A DNA stretch of 64,000 bases from UBA7359 sp038142205 (GTDB lineage Bacteria; Pseudomonadota; Gammaproteobacteria; Eutrophobiales; Eutrophobiaceae), in NCBI GenBank assembly GCA_038142205.1, contig JAYQJO010000001.1, positions 2,356,001 to 2,420,000 of the forward strand, given 5' to 3'. A model generated the notes under the pieces. It saw only the letters and a program-made list of their open reading frames with translations, was not told the DNA's origin and did no database searches. Of the stretch, positions 35,187-45,111 are shown piece by piece; the stretch's first letter is position 1; each line of letters begins with the position of its first letter. The position numbers and the translations under genes are program-made.

Positions 35187-36629
35187 TTAAAGAGTATGTT
35201 CCAATGCCTGTCCTACCTGAATAATTTTCATGTTGTTCGTGCCGCCACGTTTTCCGCGCAGATCGCCTTTTGTGATGATTACAAAGTCCCCTTCCTCGAC
35301 GATGTCTTCTTTGATCAACTGATCGATCATTTCTTTATTTGCTTCCAGCGGATCAGTATGAGTAATATCAAACTTAATCGGATATACACCTCGGTATAAC
35401 GATACTCTTCTTCGTGTAGCTATGTGTCGTGTAAATGCAAAAATAGGTAAGCCAGAGCTAATACGTGACATCCATAAGCAAGTGCTGCCTGTTTCTGTTA
35501 AGGCACATATTGCTTTTGCGCCAATATGGTTTGCGGCATACATAGTCGACATCGCGATTGCTTCAGAAATAGTTTCAAAGCGTTGGTTAAGCCTATGATC
35601 TGAAATACGAACACTGCGTTGCTTTTCTGCTTCTTCACATACACGTGACATTGCTTCAACCACCTTGTCCGGGTTTTGCCCAATACTGGTTTCTCCGGAC
35701 AACATAACCGCATCTGTTCCGTCAATAACGGCATTGGCAACATCAAATACTTCAGCACGAGTTGGAATTTTGTTTTCGATCATGGAGTCCATCATTTGTG
35801 TTGCGGTAATAACTGCGCGATCCATGCTACGTGCCATTTTTATTAAGCTTTTCTGTACAGGTGGTAATGCCGCATCACCAATTTCAACACCCAGATCACC
35901 TCGCGCTATCATAATTGCATCTGATTTTTCTATGATTTCTTCGACATGATTTAATGCTTCAGCACGTTCTATTTTAGAAATTAATTGCGCAGAGCAGTCA
36001 CACTCTTCCATCATTTGACGGGCTTTTTTTACATCATTGGCATCTCTTGGAAACGAAATAGCAATAAAGTCTACTTTAATAGCTGCCGCATGCTTCATGT
36101 CTTCAATATCTTTATCTGTAAGCGCGCTTGCGGATAGACCGCCACCTTGAAGATTAATCCCTTTATTGTTGCTGAGTTTTCCACCGGTAATCACTTTACA
36201 ATCAATAATGTTTCCTTCAACAGAATTAACTTGCAAAACAATTTTCCCGTCATCAATTAACAGGGTGTCATCTGCTTTAATATCGTTAGCCAGTTCTTTA
36301 TAAGTAACGCCAACCTGAGTTTCATCACCGTCTTCTCTTGCCAACTCTGTATTAATTATAAAGTTAGCGCCTTCTCGTAATTGAATTTTGCCTTCCTTAA
36401 AGCGTTCGATACGCATTTTAGGTCCTTGCAAGTCAGCAATGACGGCGACAGCGTGGTTATTCTTATGAGAAAGAGACCTAATTTCATCGAGTCTTCTTTC
36501 GTGTCCTTCGTGGGTATCATGAGAGTAATTTAAGCGAAATACATCAACACCGGCATCTATCAGCTTTTCTAACATTCCCGGTTGATCCGTTGCCGGTCCC
36601 AGTGTTGCAATAATTTTAGTTCTTCTCAT
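35187..36629 (-). CDS. pyk: Pyruvate kinase
   Basis: Converts PEP and ADP to pyruvate and ATP. The 480-residue protein starts MRRTKIIATLGPAT, has the RLNYSHDTHE segment, the DLQGPKMRIERF beta-barrel motif, the catalytic ISKIERAEALNHVEEII (Lys) and the ARGDLGVEIG Mg-binding segment. MLSGETSIGQNP precedes the allosteric C-domain. It lies between pgk and fba on the minus strand. Whether it is a type I or II regulatory class is not decided here. Confidence 0.96.
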   Translation of the reverse strand: MRRTKIIATLGPATDQPGMLEKLIDAGVDVFRLNYSHDTHEGHERRLDEIRSLSHKNNHAVAVIADLQGPKMRIERFKEGKIQLREGANFIINTELAREDGDETQVGVTYKELANDIKADDTLLIDDGKIVLQVNSVEGNIIDCKVITGGKLSNNKGINLQGGGLSASALTDKDIEDMKHAAAIKVDFIAISFPRDANDVKKARQMMEECDCSAQLISKIERAEALNHVEEIIEKSDAIMIARGDLGVEIGDAALPPVQKSLIKMARSMDRAVITATQMMDSMIENKIPTRAEVFDVANAVIDGTDAVMLSGETSIGQNPDKVVEAMSRVCEEAEKQRSVRISDHRLNQRFETISEAIAMSTMYAANHIGAKAICALTETGSTCLWMSRISSGLPIFAFTRHIATRRRVSLYRGVYPIKFDITHTDPLEANKEMIDQLIKEDIVEEGDFVIITKGDLRGKRGGTNNMKIIQVGQALEHTL

Positions 36630-36707
36630 TTTTAGATAGGATTACCTGTTTTTTAAAAGAGTAACTTAATTAATCAGCATAATTATTAAGCTTATATATC
36701 ACTTTTA

Positions 36708-37919
36708 TTAATATTCTCTTGCTTTTTCCATTGCTGCCCATGAGCGTGCAGCTTCTTCAAGAATTTCGATTGCAGGCAGTTTCTTTCCTTCTAGATATTC
36801 AAGAAAAGCACCGCCGCCAGTCGAGATATAGGAAATATCTTTCTCAACATTGAATTTAGTAATAGCAGCAATAGTATCGCCTCCGCCTGCTATGGAATAA
36901 GCATTACTGGTTGCAATGGCATCAGCAAGGCTTTTTGTACCTTGGCTGAATTGATCAAATTCAAATACACCAAGCGGTCCGTTCCAGACTATGGTTTTAG
37001 CATTGGCAATTAATTCATTAAATCTTTTAGATGTTTCCGGGCCAACATCCATGATCATGTCATCTGTTTCGACATCATTAACCGACTTTGTTATTGCTTT
37101 TGTGTTTTCATCAAACTCTTTGCCGCAGACAACATCAACAGGTAATGGGATCTGACAACCATTTGCTTCGGCATCTTTCATTAGCTTCGCTGCGGTTTCA
37201 ACCAGATCTTCTTCATAAAGAGATTTGCCAATCTCATAACCTGCCGCTTTTAGAAAGGTATTAACAATACCGCCGCCAACAATCAGTTGATCTACTTTTT
37301 CTGAAAGAGTTTCAAGTATGGTGAGTTTAGTGGAGACTTTGGAGCCGCCGACAACGGCTATAACAGGTCTTTCCGGCTCTCTTAGTGCTTTTGTTAATGA
37401 TTTAAGTTCAGCAATCAGCAATGGGCCTGCTGCAGAAACGCCAGCATACTTTGCAACACCGTGAGTTGAAGCTTGTGCACGATGTGCTGTTCCAAAAGCA
37501 TCATTGATATAAATTTGACAAAGTTGTGCCATTTTACGAGCCAGTTCGTCGTCATTTTTTGTCTCGCCTTTTTCAAAGCGCACATTTTCACAAAGTACGA
37601 CCTGGTGATTATCCATGTTGATACCATTAACCCAGTCTTTAATAATTGGCACATCTATATCCAGAAAGTTGCTTAAGGATTTGGCAACCGGAGCAAGCGA
37701 GAACTGCTCATCGTATTCGCCTGCAGTTGGGCGACCTAAATGAGACATAAGAATAATCTTTGCTCCCGCTTCAAGTACTTCTTTTAGAGTTGGCAATGTT
37801 GCTCTGATACGAACATCACTGGTTACTTCAGCATTCTTTATCGGGACGTTATAGTCCTCACGAATGAGAACAGTCTTACCTGATAAATCAAGATCAGCTA
37901 TTTTAACTAAAATAGACAC
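36708..37919 (-). CDS. pgk: Phosphoglycerate kinase
   Basis: Transfers phosphate between 1,3-bisphosphoglycerate and ADP. The protein has 403 residues, a little longer than the usual 387. It has the N-terminal TVLIREDYNVPI and LMSHLGRPT, the conserved VAVVGGSKVSTK hinge, the nucleotide-binding GPLGVFEFDQFSQGT, and SIAGGGDTIAAI. The start is GTG 37919, three bases after the gap stop. Genes run tkt-gap-pgk-pyk-fba. Confidence 0.96.
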   Translation of the reverse strand: MSILVKIADLDLSGKTVLIREDYNVPIKNAEVTSDVRIRATLPTLKEVLEAGAKIILMSHLGRPTAGEYDEQFSLAPVAKSLSNFLDIDVPIIKDWVNGINMDNHQVVLCENVRFEKGETKNDDELARKMAQLCQIYINDAFGTAHRAQASTHGVAKYAGVSAAGPLLIAELKSLTKALREPERPVIAVVGGSKVSTKLTILETLSEKVDQLIVGGGIVNTFLKAAGYEIGKSLYEEDLVETAAKLMKDAEANGCQIPLPVDVVCGKEFDENTKAITKSVNDVETDDMIMDVGPETSKRFNELIANAKTIVWNGPLGVFEFDQFSQGTKSLADAIATSNAYSIAGGGDTIAAITKFNVEKDISYISTGGGAFLEYLEGKKLPAIEILEEAARSWAAMEKAREY

Positions 37920-37922
37920 AGT

Positions 37923-38936
37923 TTATTTTGCACTCATTAATGCTTTAGTGGTGTCTAACATACGGTTAGAAAAGCCCCACTCATTGTCGTACCAGGCAAT
38001 AACTTTAACAACATTGCCTTCCAGCACTTTGGTTAACGTTGCATCGAATGTTGATGATGCCGGATCATGATTGAAATCAACAGAAACCAAAGGTGCTTCA
38101 GTGTAAGCAAGAACACCTTTTAATGAACCTTCAGCTGCTTCTTTCATTAATGAATTAATTTCCTCAACACTGGTATCACGCGCTGCAGTGAAGCTTAAAT
38201 CAACCATTGAAACATTAATCGTTGGAACGCGAACAGAAAAGCCATCAAGCTTGCCGTTTAACTCGGGTAATACCAAACCTACTGCAGCAGCAGCACCGGT
38301 CTTAGTAGGAATCATAGACATGGTTGCAGAACGTGCACGACGTAGGTCTGAATGATAAACATCAGTTAGAACCTGATCGTTTGTATAAGCATGTATGGTC
38401 GTCATAATACCGGCGACCATACCAATATTTTCATGTATTACTTTGGCAATCGGTGCGAGACAGTTTGTTGTACATGATGCGTTTGAAATAACAGTATCGC
38501 TTGCTTTAAGTGTGTCATGATTGACACCGTAAACAACCGTTGCATCAACATCACTTCCGCCTGGTGCCGAAATAACAACTTTCTTTGCGCCACCTTCAAG
38601 GTGTGCACTGGCTTTTGCCTTGCTGGCAAAGAAACCGGTTGATTCATGTACAACGTCTACACCTAGTTCACCCCAGGGCAGTTTGGCCGGGTCACGTTCT
38701 GACAGTACACGTACCTTGTCACCGTTAACAATCATGTTGTCGCCTTCGACAGAAATAGTACCAGGGAATTTTCCATGAGCAGTATCGTATTGTGTTAAAT
38801 GAGCGTTGGTATTTGCGTCACCTAAGTCATTAATTGCGACGATTTCAATTTCGTCAGTACGTTCAGACTCATAGACTGCACGTAATATGTTGCGACCAAT
38901 TCGCCCGTAACCATTGATACCTACTTTAATTGCCAT
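37923..38936 (-). CDS. gap: Glyceraldehyde-3-phosphate dehydrogenase, type I
   Basis: NAD(P)-dependent oxidation and phosphorylation of G3P. The 337-residue protein starts MAIKVGINGYGRIGRN (Rossmann), has the catalytic SNASCTTNCLAP (Cys near residue 156), the ATKTGAAAAVG-type segment (IPTKTGAAAAVG) and a closing WYDNEWGFSNRML. It precedes pgk by 3 bases and follows tkt by 43. Cofactor preference is not predicted. Confidence 0.96.
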   Translation of the reverse strand: MAIKVGINGYGRIGRNILRAVYESERTDEIEIVAINDLGDANTNAHLTQYDTAHGKFPGTISVEGDNMIVNGDKVRVLSERDPAKLPWGELGVDVVHESTGFFASKAKASAHLEGGAKKVVISAPGGSDVDATVVYGVNHDTLKASDTVISNASCTTNCLAPIAKVIHENIGMVAGIMTTIHAYTNDQVLTDVYHSDLRRARSATMSMIPTKTGAAAAVGLVLPELNGKLDGFSVRVPTINVSMVDLSFTAARDTSVEEINSLMKEAAEGSLKGVLAYTEAPLVSVDFNHDPASSTFDATLTKVLEGNVVKVIAWYDNEWGFSNRMLDTTKALMSAK

Positions 38937-38979
38937 TCTTCTGCTCCAATCATTATTTTAGTTTTTAAATATTTCTTTT

Positions 38980-40977
38980 TTATTTCATTAAATCATTTAC
39001 GGTTTGAATTAAGTTGGCCTCAGTTAAACCAAAATGTTCAAACAATGCTTTTGCCGGTGCAGACTCACCAAAGCTATCTACACCTAAAGCTTTTCCGTCC
39101 AAACCAGTATATTTATTCCAGTAATCAGTCACGCCCGCTTCAATGGTGACACGCTTACGACAGGCATTGGGTAGAACGCTTTCTTTATAAGCGTCGTCTT
39201 GTTGATCGAATACGTCGGTACTCGGCATTGAAACAACGCGAACCTTCTTTCCTTCAGCGTTTAGTTTTGTCGCTGCGTTCATTGCTATTTCAACTTCGGA
39301 ACCGGTTGCAATAATAATTGCATCAGGGTTATCCAAGCTTTCAAGTAAGACGTATCCACCACGATGAATATTTTCTAATTGCGAAGCATCTCTTTCTATA
39401 TGGGCAAGCCCTTGTCGTGAAAACAACAAACTTGTTGGACCGTTACGCCTTTCAATTGCTGCTTGCCAGGCAACGGCAGACTCGACGGCATCACAAGGTC
39501 GCCATAATGACATGTTCGGCATTAAGCGTAATGTCGCTGCTTGTTCTACAGCTTGATGTGTTGGGCCGTCTTCACCAAGACCAATCGAGTCATGTGTATA
39601 GACGAAAATGTTTTGTACTTTCATTAAGGCTGCCATGCGCAATGCATTTCTGGCATATTCGGAAAACATTAAAAATGTGCCAGAGTAAGGGAGAAGGCCG
39701 CCATGTAAGGCAACGCCATTATTAATCGCAGACATGGCAAACTCACGCACACCATAAGAAATATAGTTGCCTTCTTTATTATTGCCATCAATCACCACAG
39801 AACCGGACCAGTTGGTTAAATTTGAACCGGTTAAGTCTGCGGAACCACCTAACATTTCAGGTAAGTGAGCGGCAAAAGCTTCTATCGTATTTTGAGATGC
39901 TTTACGTGAAGCAATGGTTTCTGCTTTATCGTTACATGAAGCAATGTAGTCTTTTGCGATGTCGCTCCAGTTGTCTGGCAGTTCACCTTTCATGCGACGC
40001 TTATATTCAGCGGCGAGTTCCGGATGGGCTGTTTCATAAGTGGTAAATGTTTTATTCCATTCTGATTCGAGTTTCTCTCCACGTTCTTTTGCATTCCATG
40101 CCGCATAGATATCATCTGGAATGACAAATGAATCATGTTTCCACCCTAGTTTTTCACGTGTGAGTTTTATTTCTTCATCACCTAAAGGTGCACCATGACA
40201 GGACTCTTTACCTTCTTTGTTTGGTGAACCAAAACCAATAATGGTTTTGCAACAAATAATCGTTGGTTGTTTGTCGTTTGCTTTGGCATCTACTAATGCT
40301 TTTTTTATTGCTTCTGGATCATGCCCGTCAATATCTCGAATAACATGCCAACCATAGGACTCAAACCGGGCAGGGATATCTTCGGTAAACCAACCATCGA
40401 CTTCACCATCAATTGAAATATTATTATCCTCATAAAGTGCAATTAATTTACCGAGTTTCATGGTGCCTGCTAATGAACAGGCTTCATGAGAAATACCTTC
40501 CATCAGACAGCCATCACCAACGGAAACATAAGTATGGTGATCAACAATATTAAAATCGCCTTGGTTAAATTGAGCAGCAAGAACAGATTCTGCCAATGCC
40601 ATACCAACAGCATTCGCTAAACCTTGTCCGAGTGGCCCGGTTGTTGTTTCAATACCAGGTGCATAGCCGTATTCAGGGTGGCCGGGGGTTTTTGAATGTA
40701 ATTGGCGGAAATTCTTTATTTCTTCCAGTGACAGGTCATAACCTGTTAAGTGCAATAAAGAATAAACCAGCATTGAGCCATGACCATTAGACATAACGAA
40801 ACGGTCACGGTTGTCCCAGTCTGGATTTGCTGGATTGTGGTTTAAGAAATCATTCCATAATACTTCGGCAATATCTGCCATACCCATAGGTGCGCCCGGA
40901 TGCCCCGAGTTCGCTTTTTGTACTGCATCCATACTTAATGCACGAATTGCATTGGCCAGTTCATGCCTTGAAAGCAT
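38980..40977 (-). CDS. tkt: Transketolase
   Basis: ThDP-dependent transfer of two-carbon units in the pentose-phosphate and Calvin cycles. The 665-residue protein has the ThDP motif GDGCLMEGISHEACSLAG..LYEDNN, the N-terminal NSGHPGAPMGMA, and the C-terminal GEDGPTHQ substrate segment. I place the start at ATG 40977 (MLSRHELANA) with GGGGGAAA upstream; a TTG four codons earlier is in frame but lies in the Shine-Dalgarno region. It is the first gene of tkt-gap-pgk-pyk-fba. The pathway use, whether Calvin cycle or gluconeogenesis, cannot be told from this window. Confidence 0.95.
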   Translation of the reverse strand: MLSRHELANAIRALSMDAVQKANSGHPGAPMGMADIAEVLWNDFLNHNPANPDWDNRDRFVMSNGHGSMLVYSLLHLTGYDLSLEEIKNFRQLHSKTPGHPEYGYAPGIETTTGPLGQGLANAVGMALAESVLAAQFNQGDFNIVDHHTYVSVGDGCLMEGISHEACSLAGTMKLGKLIALYEDNNISIDGEVDGWFTEDIPARFESYGWHVIRDIDGHDPEAIKKALVDAKANDKQPTIICCKTIIGFGSPNKEGKESCHGAPLGDEEIKLTREKLGWKHDSFVIPDDIYAAWNAKERGEKLESEWNKTFTTYETAHPELAAEYKRRMKGELPDNWSDIAKDYIASCNDKAETIASRKASQNTIEAFAAHLPEMLGGSADLTGSNLTNWSGSVVIDGNNKEGNYISYGVREFAMSAINNGVALHGGLLPYSGTFLMFSEYARNALRMAALMKVQNIFVYTHDSIGLGEDGPTHQAVEQAATLRLMPNMSLWRPCDAVESAVAWQAAIERRNGPTSLLFSRQGLAHIERDASQLENIHRGGYVLLESLDNPDAIIIATGSEVEIAMNAATKLNAEGKKVRVVSMPSTDVFDQQDDAYKESVLPNACRKRVTIEAGVTDYWNKYTGLDGKALGVDSFGESAPAKALFEHFGLTEANLIQTVNDLMK

Positions 40978-41214
40978 AGTTTCCCCCAATTATGTCAATA
41001 AGACACATCGTTTTATGTCCCGAATAGAAGTTTTAGTATTGTGCTGTAACGAGCCTGTTGTGTTTGATCATGCTAAAAATAATGGTCAATGCGCAGAGCT
41101 TAAAATCCGCTTTTGCGGCGGTACAGGCAGATTAACAGGTAAGTTCAACCGAAAATCTGAGCCGCGTATTGTCGCTTACTCGCTGGTTTTGAGCAAGATC
41201 TAGCTATTATTTTT

Positions 41215-41343
41215 CTACTTAATCAAGCAGCCCATGCTGAGTATCTGCTGTTCCGGGCTCGGTTCGTTGTTGGCTATCGCTGTTATTGCTGCAAGTAAAT
41301 CCCGTTTTAAATTCTCATCTGTCTTTAATTCTTTACGCTGGCA
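41215..41343 (-). pseudogene. Remnant of a thioredoxin-family protein (3' end)
   Basis: An open minus-strand stretch of 43 codons without a start ends at TAG 41215-41217. It reads NLKRDLLAAITAIA, NNEPSPEQQ and then SMGCLIK. This matches the C-terminus of AhpC/TSA thioredoxin-family proteins, which end in DLRAALDA-like helix, a PVP linker and GC-IKW. The upstream reading is interrupted by TGA 41344-41346. It looks like the tail of a decayed gene. A chance match cannot be excluded on 43 codons. Confidence 0.4.
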
Positions 41344-41460
41344 TCAAGTTAATCTCGGTATTGCAGCTCCAATGTAGTGTTGTAGCGAAAAGAAGTCAGT
41401 TACGCAGACTGTTTAGCTACTTCCTAAGTTTTATCAAAGAGATAGGAGAATGAGTAATTC

Positions 41461-41577
41461 ACTCTGACCCTTAAATTCGAAAACAAGACGGGCAAACTAC
41501 TTCTTGCCATAAACCTATTCTGTTTAACGGTGCCAATTACTGCCGCAGATGAAACAAATATTCTATATTATCAATAA
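41461..41577 (+). pseudogene. Possible remnant of an exported protein (signal-peptide end)
   Basis: A start-less open stretch of 38 codons ends at TAA 41575-41577. It encodes a basic N-region, a hydrophobic core (KLLLAINLFCLTVPITA) and a signal-peptidase-like site followed by ADETNILYYQ, then stops. AGGAG and ATG at 41445-41452 lie just before it, out of frame by one base. It could be the truncated 5' end of a secreted-protein gene. The evidence is only composition. Confidence 0.3.
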
Positions 41578-41694
41578 CTTACGTTAGTTTTGGCTGCTTG
41601 ATTATCGTATTATTATGATCTATCTTTAAGATTGAATGGTATGAATTTAGCGTTATTAAAACCCTAACAGAAAAAATAATAAGGAGTTTATATT

Positions 41695-42024
41695 ATGGCT
41701 AATGCAAAACTGATTGTTCACTTCCCTCATCCGCATGATGTTTACACTTTTGATCATGTCTACAAGGAGGAGCTTATTCCTCTAATAACTGAAAAACTGG
41801 ATGGCAAGACAAAGGTTGTAACGACAACGGCATTACCGCATGCGCATCATATTCTTCCAGCATACCATCGTTCGGCTGAAATACATTTTCCTTCTATAGA
41901 TACGCTGCTAGCAAGTACTCAGTCAGATACAGGAAAGGAAGTTTTGGTGCATGCCGCTGAAATTTCGACGGGTGGCGCGCCAAGTTTTATTATTGCCGAA
42001 GAAGAGGGCGTGATTGAGTTTTAA
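41695..42024 (+). CDS. EthD-like ferredoxin-fold protein
   Basis: A 109-residue small protein resembling the EthD/dimeric alpha-beta barrel family: N-terminal AKLIVHFPHPHDVYTFDHVYKEE, a His-rich ALPHAHHILPAYHRSAEIHF middle, and a SIDTLLASTQSDTGKE helix. The function is unknown; relatives occur near oxidative or ether-degradation genes. AAGGAG precedes ATG 41695. It opens the accessory stretch after the tkt operon, and no neighbour suggests a pathway. Confidence 0.7.
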   Translation: MANAKLIVHFPHPHDVYTFDHVYKEELIPLITEKLDGKTKVVTTTALPHAHHILPAYHRSAEIHFPSIDTLLASTQSDTGKEVLVHAAEISTGGAPSFIIAEEEGVIEF

Positions 42025-42195
42025 TTCATTCATCGATTTATTAATTGAAACCGCTTAGCTGCGCCTTAATTTGTTATACCATCAATTGATGGCACTTTTC
42101 CAAGAGTTGTTAGTCAGATTGCTATGTGTGGTAATTGGGTAGAGAAAACCCTTAAGATAAAGGTTTCTTTGGAACTATTATAGGCTAACAGTTAC

Positions 42196-42504
42196 ATGGC
42201 AGAGTCGCTGGGTAATTTAGAAGTAATACAGCGCCGTAAGATGGTATATATATTACTTGTGTATCTGCTCTCCGGAGTTGCGGGCTGTTTCATTCTGGCT
42301 TCCTTTCCCTTTGTTGGTGTAATTGTTGCTCCAGCAGCTGCTTTTGGGCTTGCCTGGATTTTAACTGGAATTGTTAATAAAACAGTCCAGGTTCGCTGCC
42401 CGTTGTGTGATGCTAACGAATTGAAGGAAAACTTTGTCCTCCAATGCCGATTGCCTGAGTACCAATGTGAGCGTTGTCAGCAGCGTTATGTGGGTGACAG
42501 ATGA
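42196..42504 (+). CDS. Membrane protein with zinc-ribbon tail
   Basis: A 102-residue protein with two hydrophobic segments (about residues 15-32 and 35-58), then a CPLC...CERC zinc ribbon at the C-terminus (four Cys in C-x2-C pairs about 25 residues apart). No family recognised. It is preceded by 171 bases without a gene and has no obvious operon partner. Coding is likely because the frame, membrane pattern and Cys pairs make sense together. Confidence 0.6.
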   Translation: MAESLGNLEVIQRRKMVYILLVYLLSGVAGCFILASFPFVGVIVAPAAAFGLAWILTGIVNKTVQVRCPLCDANELKENFVLQCRLPEYQCERCQQRYVGDR

Positions 42505-42685
42505 TAGCGAAGTGGAGGTGATCGTGCTTGAAAGGTGGTTACAAGTTGTAATAGATTAGGTCTATGTCATCAAGATGCCCATTATCGAAGTATAAAAGCC
42601 AGCAGACTGCTGAAAAGAGTCTGGTTGGTAGCTGCCCTGATTAGATGGACGGCGAGCGAATACCAGTTAATTAAAAGGAATATCT

Positions 42686-43219
42686 ATGAAATATGTATTA
42701 GCTGTCACAGCAGCATTAATGTTATCTATCAGTTCATTTGCAGGTACTTTGCAAGAAGGTTATCAAGCGGTCAGGGATGGTAACCCGGAGCAAGGCCATA
42801 CGATTCTCCAGCCTTTGGCAGAGAAGGGTAATGCCGATGCCCAATATGCGGTAGCTATACTCTACCGGGAGGGCTGGGGAGTGGAAAAAAATATGGAAAC
42901 AGCTGCAGGGTACTACCTAAAGTCAGCAGACCAAGATCATCGCGATGCGATGTTTGAGATGGGGTGGCTGTATCAGGTAGGTGAAGGCGGGGTGACTAAG
43001 GATTATGAAAACTCAGCCAAGTGGTACCAAAAGTCCGCAGAAAAAGGGCACCCCGCAGCCATGTACGGTATAGCAAGTTTTTACTACAACGGCATGGGGG
43101 TAGAAAGAGATACGGATGCCGCTATGTCCTGGTATCAAAAGTCCGCAGCGGCGGGTTTTCCTCCAGCGCAAAAATTTCTGGATGAAGTGAATAAGGTAAA
43201 CAGTATGGGGCCTGAGTAG
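42686..43219 (+). CDS. Secreted Sel1-repeat protein
   Basis: A 177-residue protein with a signal peptide (cleavage near SFAG) followed by about four Sel1-like repeats of 36 residues, each with A..Y..A..Y..G.G...D...A..WY..A pattern (for example GKW-type AKWYQKSAEKGHPAAMYG). Such solenoids mediate protein-protein contacts, often in the periplasm. A Shine-Dalgarno AAAAGGA precedes ATG 42686. It is monocistronic, closed by a terminator at 43271. Confidence 0.85.
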   Translation: MKYVLAVTAALMLSISSFAGTLQEGYQAVRDGNPEQGHTILQPLAEKGNADAQYAVAILYREGWGVEKNMETAAGYYLKSADQDHRDAMFEMGWLYQVGEGGVTKDYENSAKWYQKSAEKGHPAAMYGIASFYYNGMGVERDTDAAMSWYQKSAAAGFPPAQKFLDEVNKVNSMGPE

Positions 43220-43270
43220 TCTGACGTTACCCGACCAAATAAGTAACATATAGAGTTAAAACTTCAAATC

Positions 43271-43299
43271 AAAAGGCCTGCAATTTTGTAGGCTTTTTT
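43271..43299 (+). terminator. Terminator after the Sel1-repeat gene
   Basis: An imperfect stem AAAAGGCCTGC/GTAGGCTTTT (one bulged G, one G-T pair) has a 6-base loop and ends in six T. It sits 51 bases after the stop. Confidence 0.75.
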
Positions 43300-43481
43300 G
43301 ATGGTATTAGTGAAATCAGATTCTTGAGGTCTTTGACTTAGGTTTATGAATCTTTAATTTACAGTGTTGATATTTTAAATGTTGTGTTTATTCTTCTTAT
43401 ACTCAATTAGTAAAACAGCTATTTGGCAAGCTCAGAGTCCTTTAGTGTTTCAGTTCAAATTACCACAGAGGTTTTATCAAT

Positions 43482-44363
43482 ATGAAAAATTGGTTAATCG
43501 TGATTTTTTCGCTAATGTTTGTTGCCTGTACGGACCCATCAAATACAGAGTCAACTGATACCGGAACAGGTCAGGCTGAGACACAGCCTGAAGAAAAAGT
43601 ATCGGCCGAGGCAGAAAACAGCGCCGTGAATATTTCCACTCAGGAAATAACTTACGAGGTAAATGGAGAGCCTTTTACAGGATTTCTGGCCTATGACAGC
43701 AACATCGCCGGCAAACGTCCGGGGATACTGATAGTCCACGAGTGGTGGGGGCACAATGACTATGTTCGCTCTCGTGCAATTCAGCTGGCTGAAATGGGCT
43801 ATGTCGCACTGGCGCTGGATATGTATGGTGCTGGTAAAGTGGCTGATCATCCAGACAATGCGATGGCATTTATGCAAGCCGCCACAGCAAATCCTGAAGC
43901 ACTGAAAGCACGGTTTCTTGCTGCCCGGGAATTACTGATAAAACAAAACGTGACAGAGACGGACAATATCGCAGCGATAGGCTATTGCTTTGGCGGTGCT
44001 GTCGTTCTTAATATGGCTCGCGCAGGTGTTGACCTGGATGGCGTAGCCAGTTTTCATGGTGCACTGGCAACTACTTTTCCAGCTACACCGGGTAGTGTGA
44101 AAGCTAAAGTACTAGTGCTACACGGTGACGCAGACCCTCTTGTTCCCATAGAGCAAGTAGATGCTTTCAAGTCCGAAATGACGGCTGCCGGTGCTGACTA
44201 CGAATTTATAAACTACCCAGACGCGCTGCACGGATTCACCAATCCCGGCGCTACAGAGAAAGGCCTGCAATTCGAGATGCCATTAGCTTATGACGAGCAA
44301 GCAGACAGTGACAGCTGGCTACGGCTTCAAAACTTTTTGGCCGAGCTCTGGCCAGAAAGCTGA
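43482..44363 (+). CDS. Dienelactone hydrolase family lipoprotein
   Basis: A 293-residue alpha/beta hydrolase. The N-terminus is a lipoprotein signal (MFVAC, Cys16), followed by a Thr/Ser/Glu-rich linker to about residue 50, so the enzyme is tethered to a membrane. Catalytic residues of the DLH family are visible: the nucleophile Cys in GYCFGGAV, an Asp in VLVLHGDADPLV and the His in ALHGF. WWGHNDYVRSRA lies near the N-terminal strand. The substrate is unknown. It is preceded by 262 bases without a gene. Confidence 0.88.
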   Translation: MKNWLIVIFSLMFVACTDPSNTESTDTGTGQAETQPEEKVSAEAENSAVNISTQEITYEVNGEPFTGFLAYDSNIAGKRPGILIVHEWWGHNDYVRSRAIQLAEMGYVALALDMYGAGKVADHPDNAMAFMQAATANPEALKARFLAARELLIKQNVTETDNIAAIGYCFGGAVVLNMARAGVDLDGVASFHGALATTFPATPGSVKAKVLVLHGDADPLVPIEQVDAFKSEMTAAGADYEFINYPDALHGFTNPGATEKGLQFEMPLAYDEQADSDSWLRLQNFLAELWPES

Positions 44364-44664
44364 GCCGGGAGTCCTGGGTACAGATGCCATCTTAAGACGG
44401 CATCTTCCCCGGGTAGTTTATTTGACACTTTAAAAGTGTCTGATGAAAGTAATGAAGTGTAATAATCCCATCTTCATCAAAATTGAGATGAAAACTCAAA
44501 GTGATGAACGTAATACATGCTCGCATCACCAAAACATTGACAGTTTCTCTTTTGCTTCTCTCAAATTGATACATAAAAAAGTCTGGACAAAATAAACTAA
44601 TCTACAATAGGCTACTCTAAACTTTATAGCGTTTCTGTATACTTACCGGCGTATAAAATTATTT
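44364..44664. other. Intergenic stretch with inverted repeats
   Basis: About 300 bases without a convincing gene. A stem AGATGCC/GGCATCT (44382-44405), extended by TCTTAAGA, may terminate the hydrolase gene, though no T tract follows. A perfect 7-bp inverted repeat GACACTT/AAGTGTC lies at 44424-44440 and could be an operator. A minus-strand frame at 44392-44574 has no homology or ribosome-binding site that I can see. Confidence 0.5.
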
Positions 44665-45111
44665 ATGATAAATAAAAGTACATTATTCGTGTTATTAGCA
44701 TCTCTGACATTGACACAGAATATTTTCGCAAATGGTGTTGAAGTATTCGATGATCTTGAAGTGTATGGAATCTATGAAGCCTACGAATGCATTATTGATG
44801 ATATCTATTTTACGGGTTCTGGAAGTTCTACCGACCGACATGGTGGTAAATTACTGATTACCATAACCAATGAGGGCGTGGAGATTACAAGTGATGTCGC
44901 CAGCGTTCAGTCAGGCAATCTAACTTTAGTGACAAAGACCGAGGTAGAAATTATTGCCCTCAATAAAACCATGCTATTAAATTACAGAGTAATGTCTAAT
45001 GAGTTTTCTTACAACACCGGTAATGGTAAATCCAGATTTAGAGGAGGTGTTGGTCATGCGGGAGGGCAGGTACGGGCTATGGGAACCTGTAAAGAGAAGC
45101 TTGTATTTTGA
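44665..45111 (+). CDS. Secreted hypothetical protein
   Basis: A 148-residue protein with a signal peptide (cleavage near IFA-N at about residue 22). The mature part is rich in beta-type residues, with two Cys (near ECIID and GTCKE) that could pair, and a Gly/Arg-rich stretch (SRFRGGVGHAGGQ) near the end. No family recognised. It stands alone between two long gaps in the accessory region. Confidence 0.6.
   Translation: MINKSTLFVLLASLTLTQNIFANGVEVFDDLEVYGIYEAYECIIDDIYFTGSGSSTDRHGGKLLITITNEGVEITSDVASVQSGNLTLVTKTEVEIIALNKTMLLNYRVMSNEFSYNTGNGKSRFRGGVGHAGGQVRAMGTCKEKLVF

Noticed and set aside
40811..41203. 130-codon plus-strand frame overlapping the tkt start
   Set aside because: Half of it is antisense to the conserved N-terminus of transketolase and the rest shows no protein-like pattern.
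41450..41467. AGGAG plus ATG followed by five codons
   Set aside because: Too short to be a gene on its own. It only makes sense as a frameshifted start of the signal-peptide remnant after it.
44392..44574. 60-codon minus-strand frame downstream of the dienelactone hydrolase gene
   Set aside because: It spans inverted repeats, has no ribosome-binding site, signal or family resemblance, and looks like chance.
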